Of a stretch of DNA of 64,000 nt, positions 52,873-62,198 are shown in pieces. Origin of the DNA: Branchipolynoe longqiensis. Its lineage: Eukaryota; Annelida; Polychaeta; Phyllodocida; Polynoidae. The notes beneath the pieces are model-generated. The model saw only the letters and a program-made list of their open reading frames with translations, did not search any database and was not told where the DNA came from. How positions within the stretch are numbered: the stretch's first letter is position 1; each line of letters begins with the position of its first letter. Made by a program: the position numbers and the translations under genes. Where the stretch lies: NCBI GenBank assembly GCA_030323885.1, contig CM059186.1:165785417-165849416 (forward strand). The letters are read 5' to 3'.

Positions 52873-52927
52873 GGTTGGTTGTTGGAGTTTTACGTCCTGG
52901 CAACATCTCAGGTCATATCTGGACGGG
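52873..52927 (-). mobile_element. SINE-A tail fragment
   Basis: GGTTGGTTGTTGGAGTTTTA, CGTCCTGGCAACATCTCAGG and TCATATCTGGACGGGG only. No duplication is evident. Confidence 0.75.
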
Positions 52928-53139
52928 GCTAGAACAAGTGTAAGTACCATAAACCTCTCGGGCAGGACATGAAAATAGGACAAAACAAAGCAAAACAATA
53001 CCCCGCTACTTTTATTTTATTTTAATTTTTTTTTTGTTAAATGAGGCGCTGCTGTAATTGTTGTGACATTTCTCTTGTCTCACAGCCATGAGAGCCTTTC
53101 TCTACTTCTAGTCGCGGGCGGGCGAGTAGGGGGGGGGGG

Positions 53140-53440
53140 ACCTTTAATGAACAATGCACATAGTGATTACGACAACTGAGCGAACAGAGGATGAAAGACA
53201 ACTCGCTGAGCTCCGCGTCGCGAGCCTGCTGTCGCCGATGTCGTAAAACAATGGGAGAACGCCGTCCTCAACCAGTCTCAGCGGCGGGTTTTGTGAGCGT
53301 AGACACAAAAGCAGCAGTCGCAGCCTACTCACCCCCGCCAACCCCGCCACCTAACCCCCGGTCTTCCACCCTGCAATTCACCTGGGACCTATTAGCGCGT
53401 AAGCGGAGCCATAAGTGAGTGGGACAGTGTTGCTTCTTCC
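53140..53440. other. GC-rich unique block, frames on both strands
   Basis: Plus (MKDNSLSSASRACCRRCRKT) and complement (MAGLAGVSRLRLLLLCLRSQ) frames are both open over 70 codons. They exclude each other, no splice context decides, and no family is recognised. Confidence 0.3.
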
Positions 53441-53639
53441 GCGCGTTGGGTCAACTATTCACAGACAGAGGCTGCGAAGTGTGTTCATAGCACAAGTATT
53501 ATATATGTAGAGAGATGCTGTGGGAGTTCCGGGTTTGGTGCGTAGAGGGAGCTGCGATGCTACGAGGCAATGTTGGGCGAAGCACAATGGGGGCGCCATA
53601 ATGCTGAAGATATAGGTATATATATATATATATACTCGC

Positions 53640-53850
53640 GATACGTCATAATGAGGTATGCGTCCATTATGCGTATGTCGAGGTACGTCGATGTACGTCG
53701 ATGTACGTCGATGTACGTCGATGCTCATCGAAAGCTTTGTGCACATACGACAACGTATGGGTGTTACGTCGGCCGTACGTTATGTATACGTTAGGCATAA
53801 GGCGATGTACATTAGACCTACGTTAGACGTACGTTAGATGTACATTGTTC
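53640..53850. repeat. TACGTCGA/ACGTTAGA-rich block
   Basis: GTACGTCGAT is tandemly repeated about four times (53686-53725), then GTACGTTAGA-like words follow. Composition resembles the interior of family F (27380-28080, 51790-52133), so it may be a remnant of that family. Confidence 0.55.
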
Positions 53851-53877
53851 ACTACATTGCACTATGTATATATATAG

Positions 53878-54100
53878 ATACATATATATATATCGACCGC
53901 AAGTTGCAATGTGCGCTCCCGCAGTTAGGGTTTGGACCGGTGGTGGCGCTACCACGGTTCCAGGATGCACCAAACGGAGAAAATACAATGGGAATAGTAA
54001 TTGGTAATAATGGATAATAAAAGGATAATACTACTAATAAATTCCCTTCCGCGCCTTTATACTCGCATAATGATTATACATCACATATATATATGTATAT
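53878..54100 (+). mobile_element. family H copy 4
   Basis: TA repeats, then GGACCGGTGGTGGCGCTACC and the terminal CCTTCCGCGCCTTTATACTC, GCATAATGATTATACATCAC, followed by TATATATA. This is the best-preserved terminal motif of the family. Confidence 0.6.
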
Positions 54101-54262
54101 ATCTATGCTGCCTTTCCGTTATATCGGCGCGCCGAAGTGTACACTGACCCAGCTCTCTTTGGAAACGTGGGTGGGTGGGGTGTTGGTAGTGGTGGGTTGG
54201 GGGTTGGGAGTATCGTTAGCAGGCGCCCATTTGAGAGCGGGCGTGCCAATTTGGGCGGGTCG

Positions 54263-54395
54263 CTACTCACGCAATAGCGCCATCAGTTCGGGTGGACTCT
54301 TGTGTGACGCGGCGCTAAAAGCATCCATCGCCTCCTCCACGGTGTCGGTATTGACCCAGATACACACCCATTGGTGAGTCGGGCCTTCCCCCCCT
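54263..54395 (-). CDS. candidate coding exon, likely C-terminal
   Basis: The complement reads THQWVCIWVNTDTVEEAMDA and FSAASHKSPPELMALLRE before TAG. Codon third positions are varied and G/C-biased, and the peptide is amphipathic and acidic, unlike the low-complexity frames around it. GTGAGT overlaps the end (GCTATTGC|GTGAGTAG), so it could also be an internal exon ending at 54271. The upstream acceptor is not clear: the preceding complement sequence is purine-rich with GGAAG at 54395. The plus strand is open as well over part of the block. The family is not recognised. Confidence 0.38.
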
Positions 54396-54759
54396 CCTCC
54401 CCTCCACCCCCCACACACACATAGACAGACTCACCCACCCCTGACACCACACACCCTATCACCAACAGACTCACATACACTGAGGTTAGTGGTGGGAAGA
54501 GGCAGGGCGCTTGACGGATGTGGGGGATCTGATGCTCGTGTGGCGCGTCTCCTGCTCTTATTTCTTCTCTTCCTCCTCTCCTCTGCCCCCCACCCACCCA
54601 CCCACCCACCATGACCTCCCTCTTTTCAATCCTACAACCATATACGCACATTGGCAAGGGTTCTTTACTGCCGACCTCTTTCCAATCCTCACAGTTGTAA
54701 ATTCACATCATTATTCAATTCAGGCACACACTAGAAGCATTATAGTGTGACCCTCCTTT
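54396..54759. other. C-rich and unique mosaic, no gene
   Basis: CCCCCTCCTCCCC near 54389, CCCACCCACCCA near 54593, and unique AT-rich DNA to 54750. Frames are compositionally driven. Confidence 0.55.
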
Positions 54760-55390
54760 CACCGGCTCTCTCACTCTCTCACTCTCACTCTCTTCCTCCC
54801 TCGGGCTTTTTCTAGTTCTCTCGCCCTCTCGCGCTGTGGTGCTCGTATTCTATCGCGACCTCTCGCTCTTTTGTTTTCTCTTGCCCTTTCCTGTTCTCTC
54901 TGTCTACTTTATTCTCTCCCTCGTTGTCTTTCGCTATATCTCGCTCTTTCTCACTCTCTCCTTCTCTGTCTCGCCCTCTCTTGCTCACTTGCTCTCTCTG
55001 GGTTTCTCTCGCAGTAACACTCGCTCTGTATCGATCAAATGCCCTCCATTGATCTCGTTTGCGTTCTCTTGCTCTCTCTCTTGCTCTCCTTCGCCATCAC
55101 TCTCATTCTCTATTGTTTTCTCTTGCTCTCACCAGCTTTCTGGTTCTGCTGCTCTCTATCACGCTCTCCAGATCTCTTGCTCTCTGGCCGTATCTCGCTC
55201 TATCACCTTAACGGGCGTGTGCATTCAATTGTTCTTGCGTTCTCTCCAACGCTCTTGTTCTCTTGTGCTCTTTCACTGTCTTGGATTCAGGTGCTTTCTC
55301 ACCTCCATGTCCTCTGACTCTCTCATGCTGTCTCTCTCACACTTGCTCTTTTATGCTTTCTCGTACTCATTCTCTCTCAGCTCTAATATT
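54760..55390. repeat. degenerate CT-rich tract
   Basis: CTCTCTCGCTCTTTCTCAC-like sequence, the strand-reversed counterpart of the GA tract at 33900-34600. Serine/leucine-rich plus frames are shadows. Confidence 0.85.
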
Positions 55391-55554
55391 AAGGAACTCG
55401 TCTTCTTTTTGTTTGTCCATCGGCGGCCACGACGACAGCAACTCATCGTTTTGTTTAGCTTGTTGATGACTGATGAGTCCAATTTGTGCTCGGAATGAAC
55501 TATATTATACTTTTGAATGGTGCATTCATGCTTAAAGCCAAGAAAACATGAATA

Positions 55555-55745
55555 TTGACCATGCTCCTTGCTACTGTCATGGCGCCTTTGCAACCTTATG
55601 GAACAGTTCTACCTAGAGAGGATTCAGAAGCTTGTTCTTGCCCTTCTGCTTCTGCGGTGAGCACACCAACTATTGAACCACCCAGTCTCATTGATGCTAT
55701 CACCTGTGAATGTGGCGCATTGTCTGGTGAGGTCACTGCAGCCTA
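55555..55745 (+). CDS. candidate open frame cut by a SINE insertion
   Basis: MTMLLATVMAPLQPYGTVLP, then EACSCPSASAVSTPTIEPPS and CECGALSGEVTAA. Removing the SINE and one target duplication makes the frame end GEVTAAY and a stop a few bases later, so the SINE replaced only the terminus. Several cysteines but no motif I can name. It may be a decayed transposon protein end. Confidence 0.22.
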
Positions 55746-55978
55746 ATGGTTGGTCCTCGCAACATCTAAGGTCATATCAGGACGGGTACTGAATTGTGGC
55801 AGTGCGCACTCATGGTGATTTCATAGTGCTGCCTCACTGGGAGACCAGGCTGCCAACACCATGACCTAATATCCCACTCAGTCACATTATCCTGATGCTA
55901 AGTCAACGAGTCCTTGCCCTATCCTAATAATGCCGAGAATTTGACTATGAAGCGACAAGTATAAATTCTTAAGCCATT
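55746..55978 (-). mobile_element. SINE-A without head, exact 15-bp target duplication
   Basis: GGTCACTGCAGCCTA at 55731-55745 is repeated at 55979-55993. The insert holds tail and body and stops before the tRNA part, a 5'-truncated reverse-transcription product. Confidence 0.93.
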
Positions 55979-56144
55979 GGTCACTGCAGCCTATTAAACC
56001 ACAAAGCAATGTATCAGTCTGTCTAATATGAGGGTATATTTAATTAGATGGTTATCACAGTCAGAATCTACTCGTCCTATCGGTTCTATCTCCACCCATT
56101 CAGAGGCGGGCCCAATCTACAACTGTCACAAGCACCCTACAGGT

Positions 56145-56506
56145 TAGATAAAAGATTCACCCGGTACTTGTAGTACACGGGTGAAGACCAGCCTTATATA
56201 AATACGGGCAAAAATAGCGTTAGTATGGAACAAGAAGTAGAATGCCTGGCACCAGTGTCAAATGGTTACTTATATCAGAACAGAGTTGGTGAAATGGGAG
56301 AGAATGCAAAAAGACAAGATGGTGGCCACAGAACGCCATCGATTTCACTTTTAAATCTTATTAAACTAGATATTATATTATATTTTTCAACTCAAAGGTA
56401 GCGGGTTATCAATAAGACATATGTAAAGAATAATTGTCCCTTCTTAGATTGTGAAATTAGGCTCTCAATTCCATGTACTGTGAGTACCGGGTGAATCCTT
56501 TATCTA
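56145..56506. mobile_element. MITE-E, intact length, exact 9-bp duplication
   Basis: TAGATAAAAGATTCACC to GAATCCTTTATCTA, 362 bp, flanked by CCTACAGGT at 56136-56144 and 56507-56515. It lacks the hairpin found in the 47691 copy. Its YY1-like word is mutated (CAAGATGGTGGCC). Confidence 0.9.
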
Positions 56507-56834
56507 CCTACAGGTATGTTGACCTAGAATTGTCACATGACTTGTGCAAGTTCATAAGAATGTCTGATCTGTTGAAAGGTGGAAATGACAACAATTCGTT
56601 TCGGTACGCACATTACAGCTGTCATCTTTTATACATGTAAGATGCCAGTTCCTATTACACGCCGGAGACGCACATATATGCACGCAGGAACACTGCCGTC
56701 ACATTTGGTATTCTTGACATTGACTGGTCCCCTTGCCCCGATCTCAAGGTCACCACAGTATGGAATGACACTAGTAGTGTCCCTGTCCAATAATAGTGGG
56801 CGTGATGCAGTTCTACCTGTTCACAGTATTGCAG
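56507..56834. other. no gene seen
   Basis: Unique sequence; an open 97-codon frame (56579-56872) runs into a SINE and has no recognisable content. Confidence 0.5.
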
Positions 56835-57143
56835 TTTGTTTGTTTGTTGTTTTACATCATAGCAATATCTAAGGTCATAATACTCATATAAAATGATACA
56901 AAATTCTTTGTTTGTTGTTTTACATTCTTGCAACATCTAAGGTCATATCAGTTGATAACAAATTGTGACAGTGCACACTCATCGCATCGTTATAGTGCTG
57001 CCCCACTGGGACACCAGGCTGGTCGCACCATGACCCAATATCCGACTCAGTCACAATATCCTGATACTGAGCTAACTAGTAATTGTCCTATCCTATTAAT
57101 GTTAAGTGACAGGCTAGGTAGTGACAAGTATCAATGTTATAAG
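56835..57143 (-). mobile_element. SINE-A with doubled tail, 11-bp target duplication
   Basis: CAGTATTGCAG lies at 56824-56834 and 57144-57154. The insert begins with a tail piece (56835-56880), about 28 unrelated bases, then a second tail (TTTGTTTGTTGTTTTACATT) and body. The head is truncated. The doubled tail within one duplication suggests template jumping during insertion. Confidence 0.85.
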
Positions 57144-57204
57144 CAGTATTGCAGTAGTGTGAATTGAACCTACAGGCAAAGACCGGTGGCAGTGGGCATG
57201 TTGA

Positions 57205-57300
57205 TTGTATTAGGGAGCCTGGATATATTAATAGTGATGAAGACGCCCCTCTCCCGACGGAATGGCAGGAATATGGGTTCCAGCGCCGTCTGGGTGCTCA
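57205..57300 (+). mobile_element. SINE-D, degenerate copy 2
   Basis: TTAGGGAGCCTGGATATATT and CGGAATGGCAGGAATATGGG match the head of 7373-7520 with many changes. Confidence 0.35.
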
Positions 57301-57389
57301 GATCATATTCGGGTCATGGGAGTACAATGGTTTGTAGTTAGTTGTCTTCGTACCGCCCCTATAAACCTGGACTGGACTAGTACGCCTGC

Positions 57390-57407
57390 GCGCAAGGCAT
57401 GCTGGGA
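57390..57407 (-). promoter_or_regulatory. ZNF143/Staf-type site
   Basis: The complement reads TCCCAGCATGCCTTGCGC, matching the extended ZNF143 (SBS) motif of animal promoters as I know it, beside CCTGCGCGCA. No gene start could be tied to it. Similar words also occur in transposons. Confidence 0.4.
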
Positions 57408-57408
57408 G

Positions 57409-57598
57409 AGGGAATTCGTTGGGGAGGTAATCCGTGGGAAAAGAACTCTGCAGGAGAGAGTGAGAGAGGGAATGCCTAGGAGAGGAAATCACTAGCAGAG
57501 GGACATCGTATGAAAGGGAATCCCTGATAGAGGGAATCCCTAGAAGAGGGAAAGTGAAAGAGACGGAATCCATGTGAGATGGAATCCCTAGAAGGACA
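57409..57598. repeat. GGGAATCC minisatellite, left block
   Basis: Units of AGAGGGAATCCCTAGA-type (16-19 bp) vary in spacing. The array is continued at 58087 after the SINE insertion. Confidence 0.85.
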
Positions 57599-57611
57599 CC
57601 ACAAGAAATGG

Positions 57612-58073
57612 TTGTTTGTTTGTTTTGTCTTGTCTTACGTCCTAGCAACATATAAGGTCATATCAGGATGGCTACCGACTTGTGACAGTGCGCACTCATG
57701 GCGGCTTTATAGTGCTGTCCCACTGGGAAACCGACTCATTAACGCAACTCTCACAGCAGAGAGCTAAATGGAGAGCGGCAGTCAAGTAATGAAAACAGTC
57801 TTTGTCGCATCGTGACCAACAGCATGATGATGATGATGACTGGGAAACCAGGCTGCCAGCACCATGAACTGGTATCCCACTTAGTCACATTATCCTGACA
57901 CTGAGCACACCAGTCCTTGCCCTGTGCTAATAATCCCGAGCGCCTGGCTAGGAAGCAACAAGTATCAATTGTTAAGTCATTGGTTTGACTCGACCAAGGT
58001 TCGAGCCCATGACCCCACGATCTACCAGCACGGGAGACGGACGCTCTAACTCATTCGGCCATCCCGTCTGGTC
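57612..58073 (-). mobile_element. SINE-A, full length, 13-bp target duplication, carrying a nested insert
   Basis: CCACAAGAAATGG at 57599-57611 and 58074-58086 bounds the element, which split the GGGAATCC minisatellite. On the complement the head reads CAGACGGGATGGCCGAATGA. The body is interrupted at 57733-57838. Confidence 0.95.
57733..57838 (+). mobile_element. ATG-tailed retroposon nested in SINE-A, 11-bp duplication
   Basis: ACTGGGAAACC is duplicated at 57722-57732 and 57839-57849. The insert is the last ~95 bases of the 19974 family (GCAACTCTCACAGCAGAGAG ... ACCAACAGC) ending in (ATG)n. It is therefore 5' truncated with an ATG-repeat 3' tail. Confidence 0.93.
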
Positions 58074-58086
58074 CCACAAGAAATGG

Positions 58087-58395
58087 AATCCCTAGGAGAG
58101 AGACCCTGGAAGAAGGGGAATCCATAGGAGAGGGCTCGGTTTGGTTGGAGAGGGACTCGGCGGCGGAGGGAATCTGGGGGGATAGGAAATCCACATGAGA
58201 AAATAAATCGTCGTTAGATGGAATCTTAGAAGGAGGGGAATCCTAGCAGAGAAATTTCGAAGAGGGGGAATCATAGGAGAGGGACTCCCAAGAAAGGGAC
58301 TCCCAAGAAAGGGATTCCCAAGAAAGGGACTCCCAAGAAAGGGAATCCCAACGGAGGGAATCCCAAGAAAGGTAATGCGCGACAGTAGAAGGACG
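58087..58395. repeat. GGGAATCC minisatellite, right block
   Basis: Same array as 57409-57598, here with homogeneous GACTCCCAAGAAAGG units at 58280-58345. Confidence 0.85.
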
Positions 58396-58490
58396 AGGTG
58401 GCAGAGGAAGTCTGTGGGACAAGGAATTCCCTGAGACGGAATCCTGGGAAGGGGGATGGGGGGTGGGGGGGTAATTTGTCGCTTTGTTAC

Positions 58491-58568
58491 CAGTTGATTG
58501 GCAATGCTTGTGCGCGGTCAGTCGTCCTGTGGAGGGCACGTGCAGCGGGATGCCCACCCGGTCCCCGT
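58491..58568 (-). CDS. candidate internal exon, 78 nt, strand ambiguous
   Basis: On the complement, ATTCGTTAG precedes and GTAACA follows a 78-base block. It reads GDRVGIPLHVPSTGRLTAHK then HCQST, with strongly G/C third positions. TAA upstream in the same frame means it would have to start at a splice acceptor. On the plus strand TTTGTTACCAG and GTGAGC bound 58494-58596, also partly open (LIGNACARSVVLWRARAAGC). One of the two could be real; neither is recognised. Confidence 0.28.
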
Positions 58569-58679
58569 CTAACGAATCTAATTAGGGCGGAGCGTGGTGA
58601 GCGTCAGGCAGGTGAGGGCTGCTGTTGTTCACCTCTGGAGGGGCAGAGGTGAGGTGGGGAGGTGCATGCAGGTCAGGTG

Positions 58680-59200
58680 ACCTCTCCGTCCTCCCCCCCC
58701 CCCGCCTCGCTGGCACCCCACACCCACACCTGTACCCACCCATCCACCCACCGTCATTATATGGTGGAGGGGTCAGGGTCAGGTGACCCCGTCCTGCTCC
58801 CCCCCCGACTCGCTCTCAACCCACACCCACACCTGTACCAACCCACCCACCCACCCACCCACACACCCCTGTGCACCGTCATTATATGGTGAGGGGTCAG
58901 ACGAATCCCCCCTCCCCTTGCTCCGCCCCGCCCTCCCCGCACCGCCCCACCTCGCTCCTAACCCACACCCACACCTGTGCCCACACATACACCCACCCAT
59001 CCACCCACCTCTGGGCGCCGCTATTATATAGTGGGGGGTCAGGTGCCCCCCCCCCCCCCCAACCCCTTGCTCCGCCCCGCCCCTCCCCGCCCCGCCCCGC
59101 CCCGCCTCGCTCCTACCCCACACCCACACCTGTGCCCACCCACACACCCATCCACCCACCTCTGTGCGCCGCCATTATATGGTGGGGTGAGGGTCGGGTG
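58680..59200. repeat. ~120-150-bp tandem repeat with conserved ATTATATGGTG
   Basis: Four diverged units each contain CCCACACCCACACCTGT, a CCACCCACC run and GCC[A/G][C/T]TATTATATGGTG-like words near 58756, 58879, 59024 and 59174, then a GGGGTCAGGTG stretch and poly-C. All plus frames are open in places, none credible. Confidence 0.8.
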
Positions 59201-59494
59201 TCTTCGAGGGAGGTGTGGGGTGATGGGATCGGGTTGAAATGAGAGTGGGGAGAGGTAAGCGGGAGAGGATTGGGTGAGAGGGTGATTGGGTGGTTGTCTC
59301 TTGAGTAAGAATGGGAGGGGGAGGGGGAGAATCGGCCCCTGAGTGAGTAGGTGTGGGGGTAGGGATGAAGGTGAGGCATTTGTGTCGTAAGGATAGGGCT
59401 GAGCGATCGAGGTTGACGACAAATGTTCAGAACAGCTCAAATAGATAAGGATGACTCTCTTCAGTATCTATATAATTCCTATATATTACATATA
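59201..59494. other. G-rich unique stretch
   Basis: Purine-rich sequence without repeats or supported frames. Confidence 0.5.
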
Positions 59495-59770
59495 TGGAGA
59501 GAGCGTGTGAGATAGAGAGATCAAGAACAGGAGCGAGATCGAGGGCGAGAGCAAGGATGTGAGTAAAAGTGCGAATGCGATAGAGAGCCAGAGTGAAAGC
59601 GAGGGCGAGTGACAGTGAGTGACAGCAAGGACAGTAACAGAGAGAGCAATAGAGAGCAAGAGTGAGAGCGAGAGTGTGAGCGAAAGTGAGAGCCGGAGCA
59701 TGGAGTATCAAGAAAGAAAGTGAAAGAGCGCTAGAGCTAGAGCGAGAGAAAAGAGAGCTGGAGAGAGTGA
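59495..59770. repeat. degenerate GA-rich tract
   Basis: GAGAGCGAGAGTGAGCGA-like sequence similar to 33900-34600. Confidence 0.85.
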
Positions 59771-59871
59771 GTAAGATACTATTATCCCATGGTCTCCAGG
59801 CACCAGGCATGACAGTGCAATTCTACACATACCTGTTCAATCGGAAATATATATAAATATATATACATATG

Positions 59872-60107
59872 AGGGGTTCAGGCGCAAAAACTGACATATC
59901 CATTTGAGTTATTCTCTGTAAAATACAAATTTAGTATGGCGCTTTCGAGTTAAAGTCTATGAATTTTATATTTAATAGGGCATGGCAGCTTCTGGGAAAA
60001 AAAACCAGATTTGATTATTGGAATGATGGAAGTTTCTGCTCAAACATGGTAGTCATGATTTCATTTCAGTGCGGATGGTGTTTGGCAGTCGTTGCGCCTG
60101 AACCCTT
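59872..60107. mobile_element. MITE-like element with 25-bp inverted ends
   Basis: AGGGGTTCAGGCGCAAAAAC at the left and GTTGCGCCTGAACCCTT at the right are inverted (about 21 of 25 positions). The element is ~236 bp and bordered by TATATA on both sides. Only one copy was found in the window. Confidence 0.65.
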
Positions 60108-60188
60108 CAAATATATATATATCTGCGTCTGATGAATTCACCTGGCAAATGCAATGTATTCGAAATCCATATGAAGAGTGTGTCGGAT

Positions 60189-60217
60189 GAAGCCATATGC
60201 GAATTGCATATGGCTTC
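60189..60217. repeat. perfect 12-bp-arm hairpin
   Basis: GAAGCCATATGC, loop GAATT, GCATATGGCTTC. It is isolated and not followed by a T run. Confidence 0.8.
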
Positions 60218-60477
60218 TTCAGCACCGAGCTGCTCCCCAATTGCTCCTTTTCTTCTCATCCATGGCGTGACTTGACTGTGGAGAGGCCGTCTGCCTGTAG
60301 AGGGCGACACTCAATCCGTTCACACCAACTCATACAGCATGATTGATATGGTCCAACAAGTGCGCCGGTTCGGGGGGGGGGGTGCCCAGGTCTCCTTCTT
60401 TTTCTCACCCTGCAGCCCGACCAATACCCCAACCGCCCACCCCTCCACCCCCACCAACGTGCCCACCCTCCACCGCA

Positions 60478-60833
60478 CCAGACAGGGTGGCCGAATGAGT
60501 AGAGCGTCCGTCTCCTGTTTTGGGAGATCGGTAGATTCGAACCCAGGAGTTTGTGTGTTCGAATGCTGGTCGAGTCAAACCAGTGACTTAAAAATTGACA
60601 CTTGTCGCTTCCTACTCTGGCACTCGGCATTATTAGGATTGGGCAAGGACTGCTTGGCTCAGTGTCAGGATAATGTGACTGGGTGGGATATCAGGTCATG
60701 GTGCTGTTGGCCTGGTTTCCCAGTGGGGCAGCACTATAAAGTCGCCATGAGTGCACACTGTCACAAGTTGGTACCCGTCCTGATATGACCTTAGATGTTG
60801 CTAGGACGTAAAACAACAACAAACAACAACATT
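60478..60833 (+). mobile_element. SINE-A, full length
   Basis: Head CAGACAGGGTGGCCGAATGA with GTAGAGCGTCCGTC, B-box region GTGTGTTCGAATGC, intact body and tail, ending ACAACAACAAACAACAAC. No clear target duplication. It is very similar to 31495-31849. Confidence 0.9.
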
Positions 60834-61147
60834 CCATCGTAGCATGCGCACTCCCCAATAAGCCTCTCTGACATACACGTCTCTAGTGACTGTCTAGAAA
60901 TGGTGGAATGTCCTCTTTTGTTCCTGCCGTGCTTTTTATCATGTTGTGTTTTTCTTTTTGCCTCTTGTTCTTCTTGTTCTTCTTGTTTGATAGTTTTATA
61001 ATTAAAAAAACTATCCCGAATAACATGATCTTTGCTTTGATGCGCTGTTCTCTCAGTCCATTGGCGTTTGATGGTATTTGAGGAATTGGTTTGTGCCTGT
61101 GTTTTTATATTATTATGAAAGTTGTTTTCTGGTGTTTTTCGGTATCT
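60834..61147. other. no gene seen
   Basis: AT-rich unique sequence with a TTCTTGTTCTTCTTGTTC run (60968-60986). Confidence 0.6.
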
Positions 61148-61205
61148 ATTTTACAAGTCTTTCATTGGACTCGGCCGGGGATGGAACCCACGAACTACCA
61201 CAAGA
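61148..61205 (-). mobile_element. SINE-A head fragment
   Basis: The complement reads GGTAGTTCGTGGGTTCCATC then CCCGGCCGAGTCCAATGA, the B-box end and linker of SINE-A. Confidence 0.5.
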
Positions 61206-61639
61206 GAAAACAATTTTATGAGCAGAGCTATAAAGCAAATAAAGGATGACAAATTATCCAGGGTGGACACTATAATCTATATTCGATAGCGATAAATATG
61301 AAGGAGATGTTGCACTGATGGTGGTCAGTGGTAGAGTGTCGGTGCGTCGGGCACTGGGATGGAAGGAGTAGTGTGAGGGAAAGGTGTGCGCTGATTGGCG
61401 AGTGGGTTGGAGGCCAGCCAATCAGGTGCAGGAAGCACACTGGTTGTGATTGGATGAGAGCATAGTGGCTGGCTTGAATTTTCTCCATGCTCCCAGCAAT
61501 GACAGCAAAGGAGGAGTTCCGGTAATTTAACTCAATTAATTGTAGTCAGTTATTTAGCTACACCCTACTCATATATCCCACGCTATCCTACTATACCCAT
61601 ATAATTAATGCTAGATAGCTAGACCCATTATATATATCA
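61206..61639. other. no gene seen
   Basis: Unique sequence. Confidence 0.6.
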
Positions 61640-61905
61640 TTAATTTTACATATGAATAAAGGAACAACAATAAGAGTGGGTTGAGGATATATAATCTCTG
61701 GCTAACCATGGGCAGAGTGACTGAGCGTGGCCAGACAATTTACAGCGTTTGCACGCAGGGGGCGACACAATCGGCCCGGGTGCATAGTCGATTAATAATT
61801 ACTAATAGATCAGTACAGTAGATGACTTAGAATATCATAAGGAGTGAAAGTTTCCGATTAATTATACTTCCATAATGTTTATGCATCAAATACATATACA
61901 TATAC
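61640..61905 (+). mobile_element. family H copy 5
   Basis: GAATAAAGGAACAACAATAA, GAGTGGGTTGAGGATATATA, GGGGGCGACACAATCGG and the end TTATACTTCCATAATGTTTA, TGCATCAAATACATATAC follow the order of the family. Confidence 0.5.
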
Positions 61906-62198
61906 ATGCACCGATACCCAATTGTATCAGTGGATGGGCTGTCTGATAAGAGAAGTACAATGTATTGAAGTGGACAGGTCAGATGCAATAGCCTAAGTAA
62001 TTCCAGGTTAGTCGAATAACCTTATACAACATACATGGGACCAAATACTGATGCAGCAATATGCAAACTGCAGGTGTGGCAGACAGGTGGGCACAGGTGA
62101 GAGGACAGGTGTGAGTGAGGTTATCCCAGGTATTATGTGTCACGTGACTAAAATTCCAGAAGGGATATAGCTGAATAAATCGTATACCTTGAACACTA
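61906..62198. other. no gene seen
   Basis: Unique sequence with ACAGGTGGGCACAGGTGAGA near 62089; nothing further. Confidence 0.55.

Noticed and set aside
55039..55498. Serine/leucine-rich plus frames resembling membrane proteins
   Set aside because: They are translations of the degenerate CT-rich tract; hydrophobicity follows from CTC/TCT codons.
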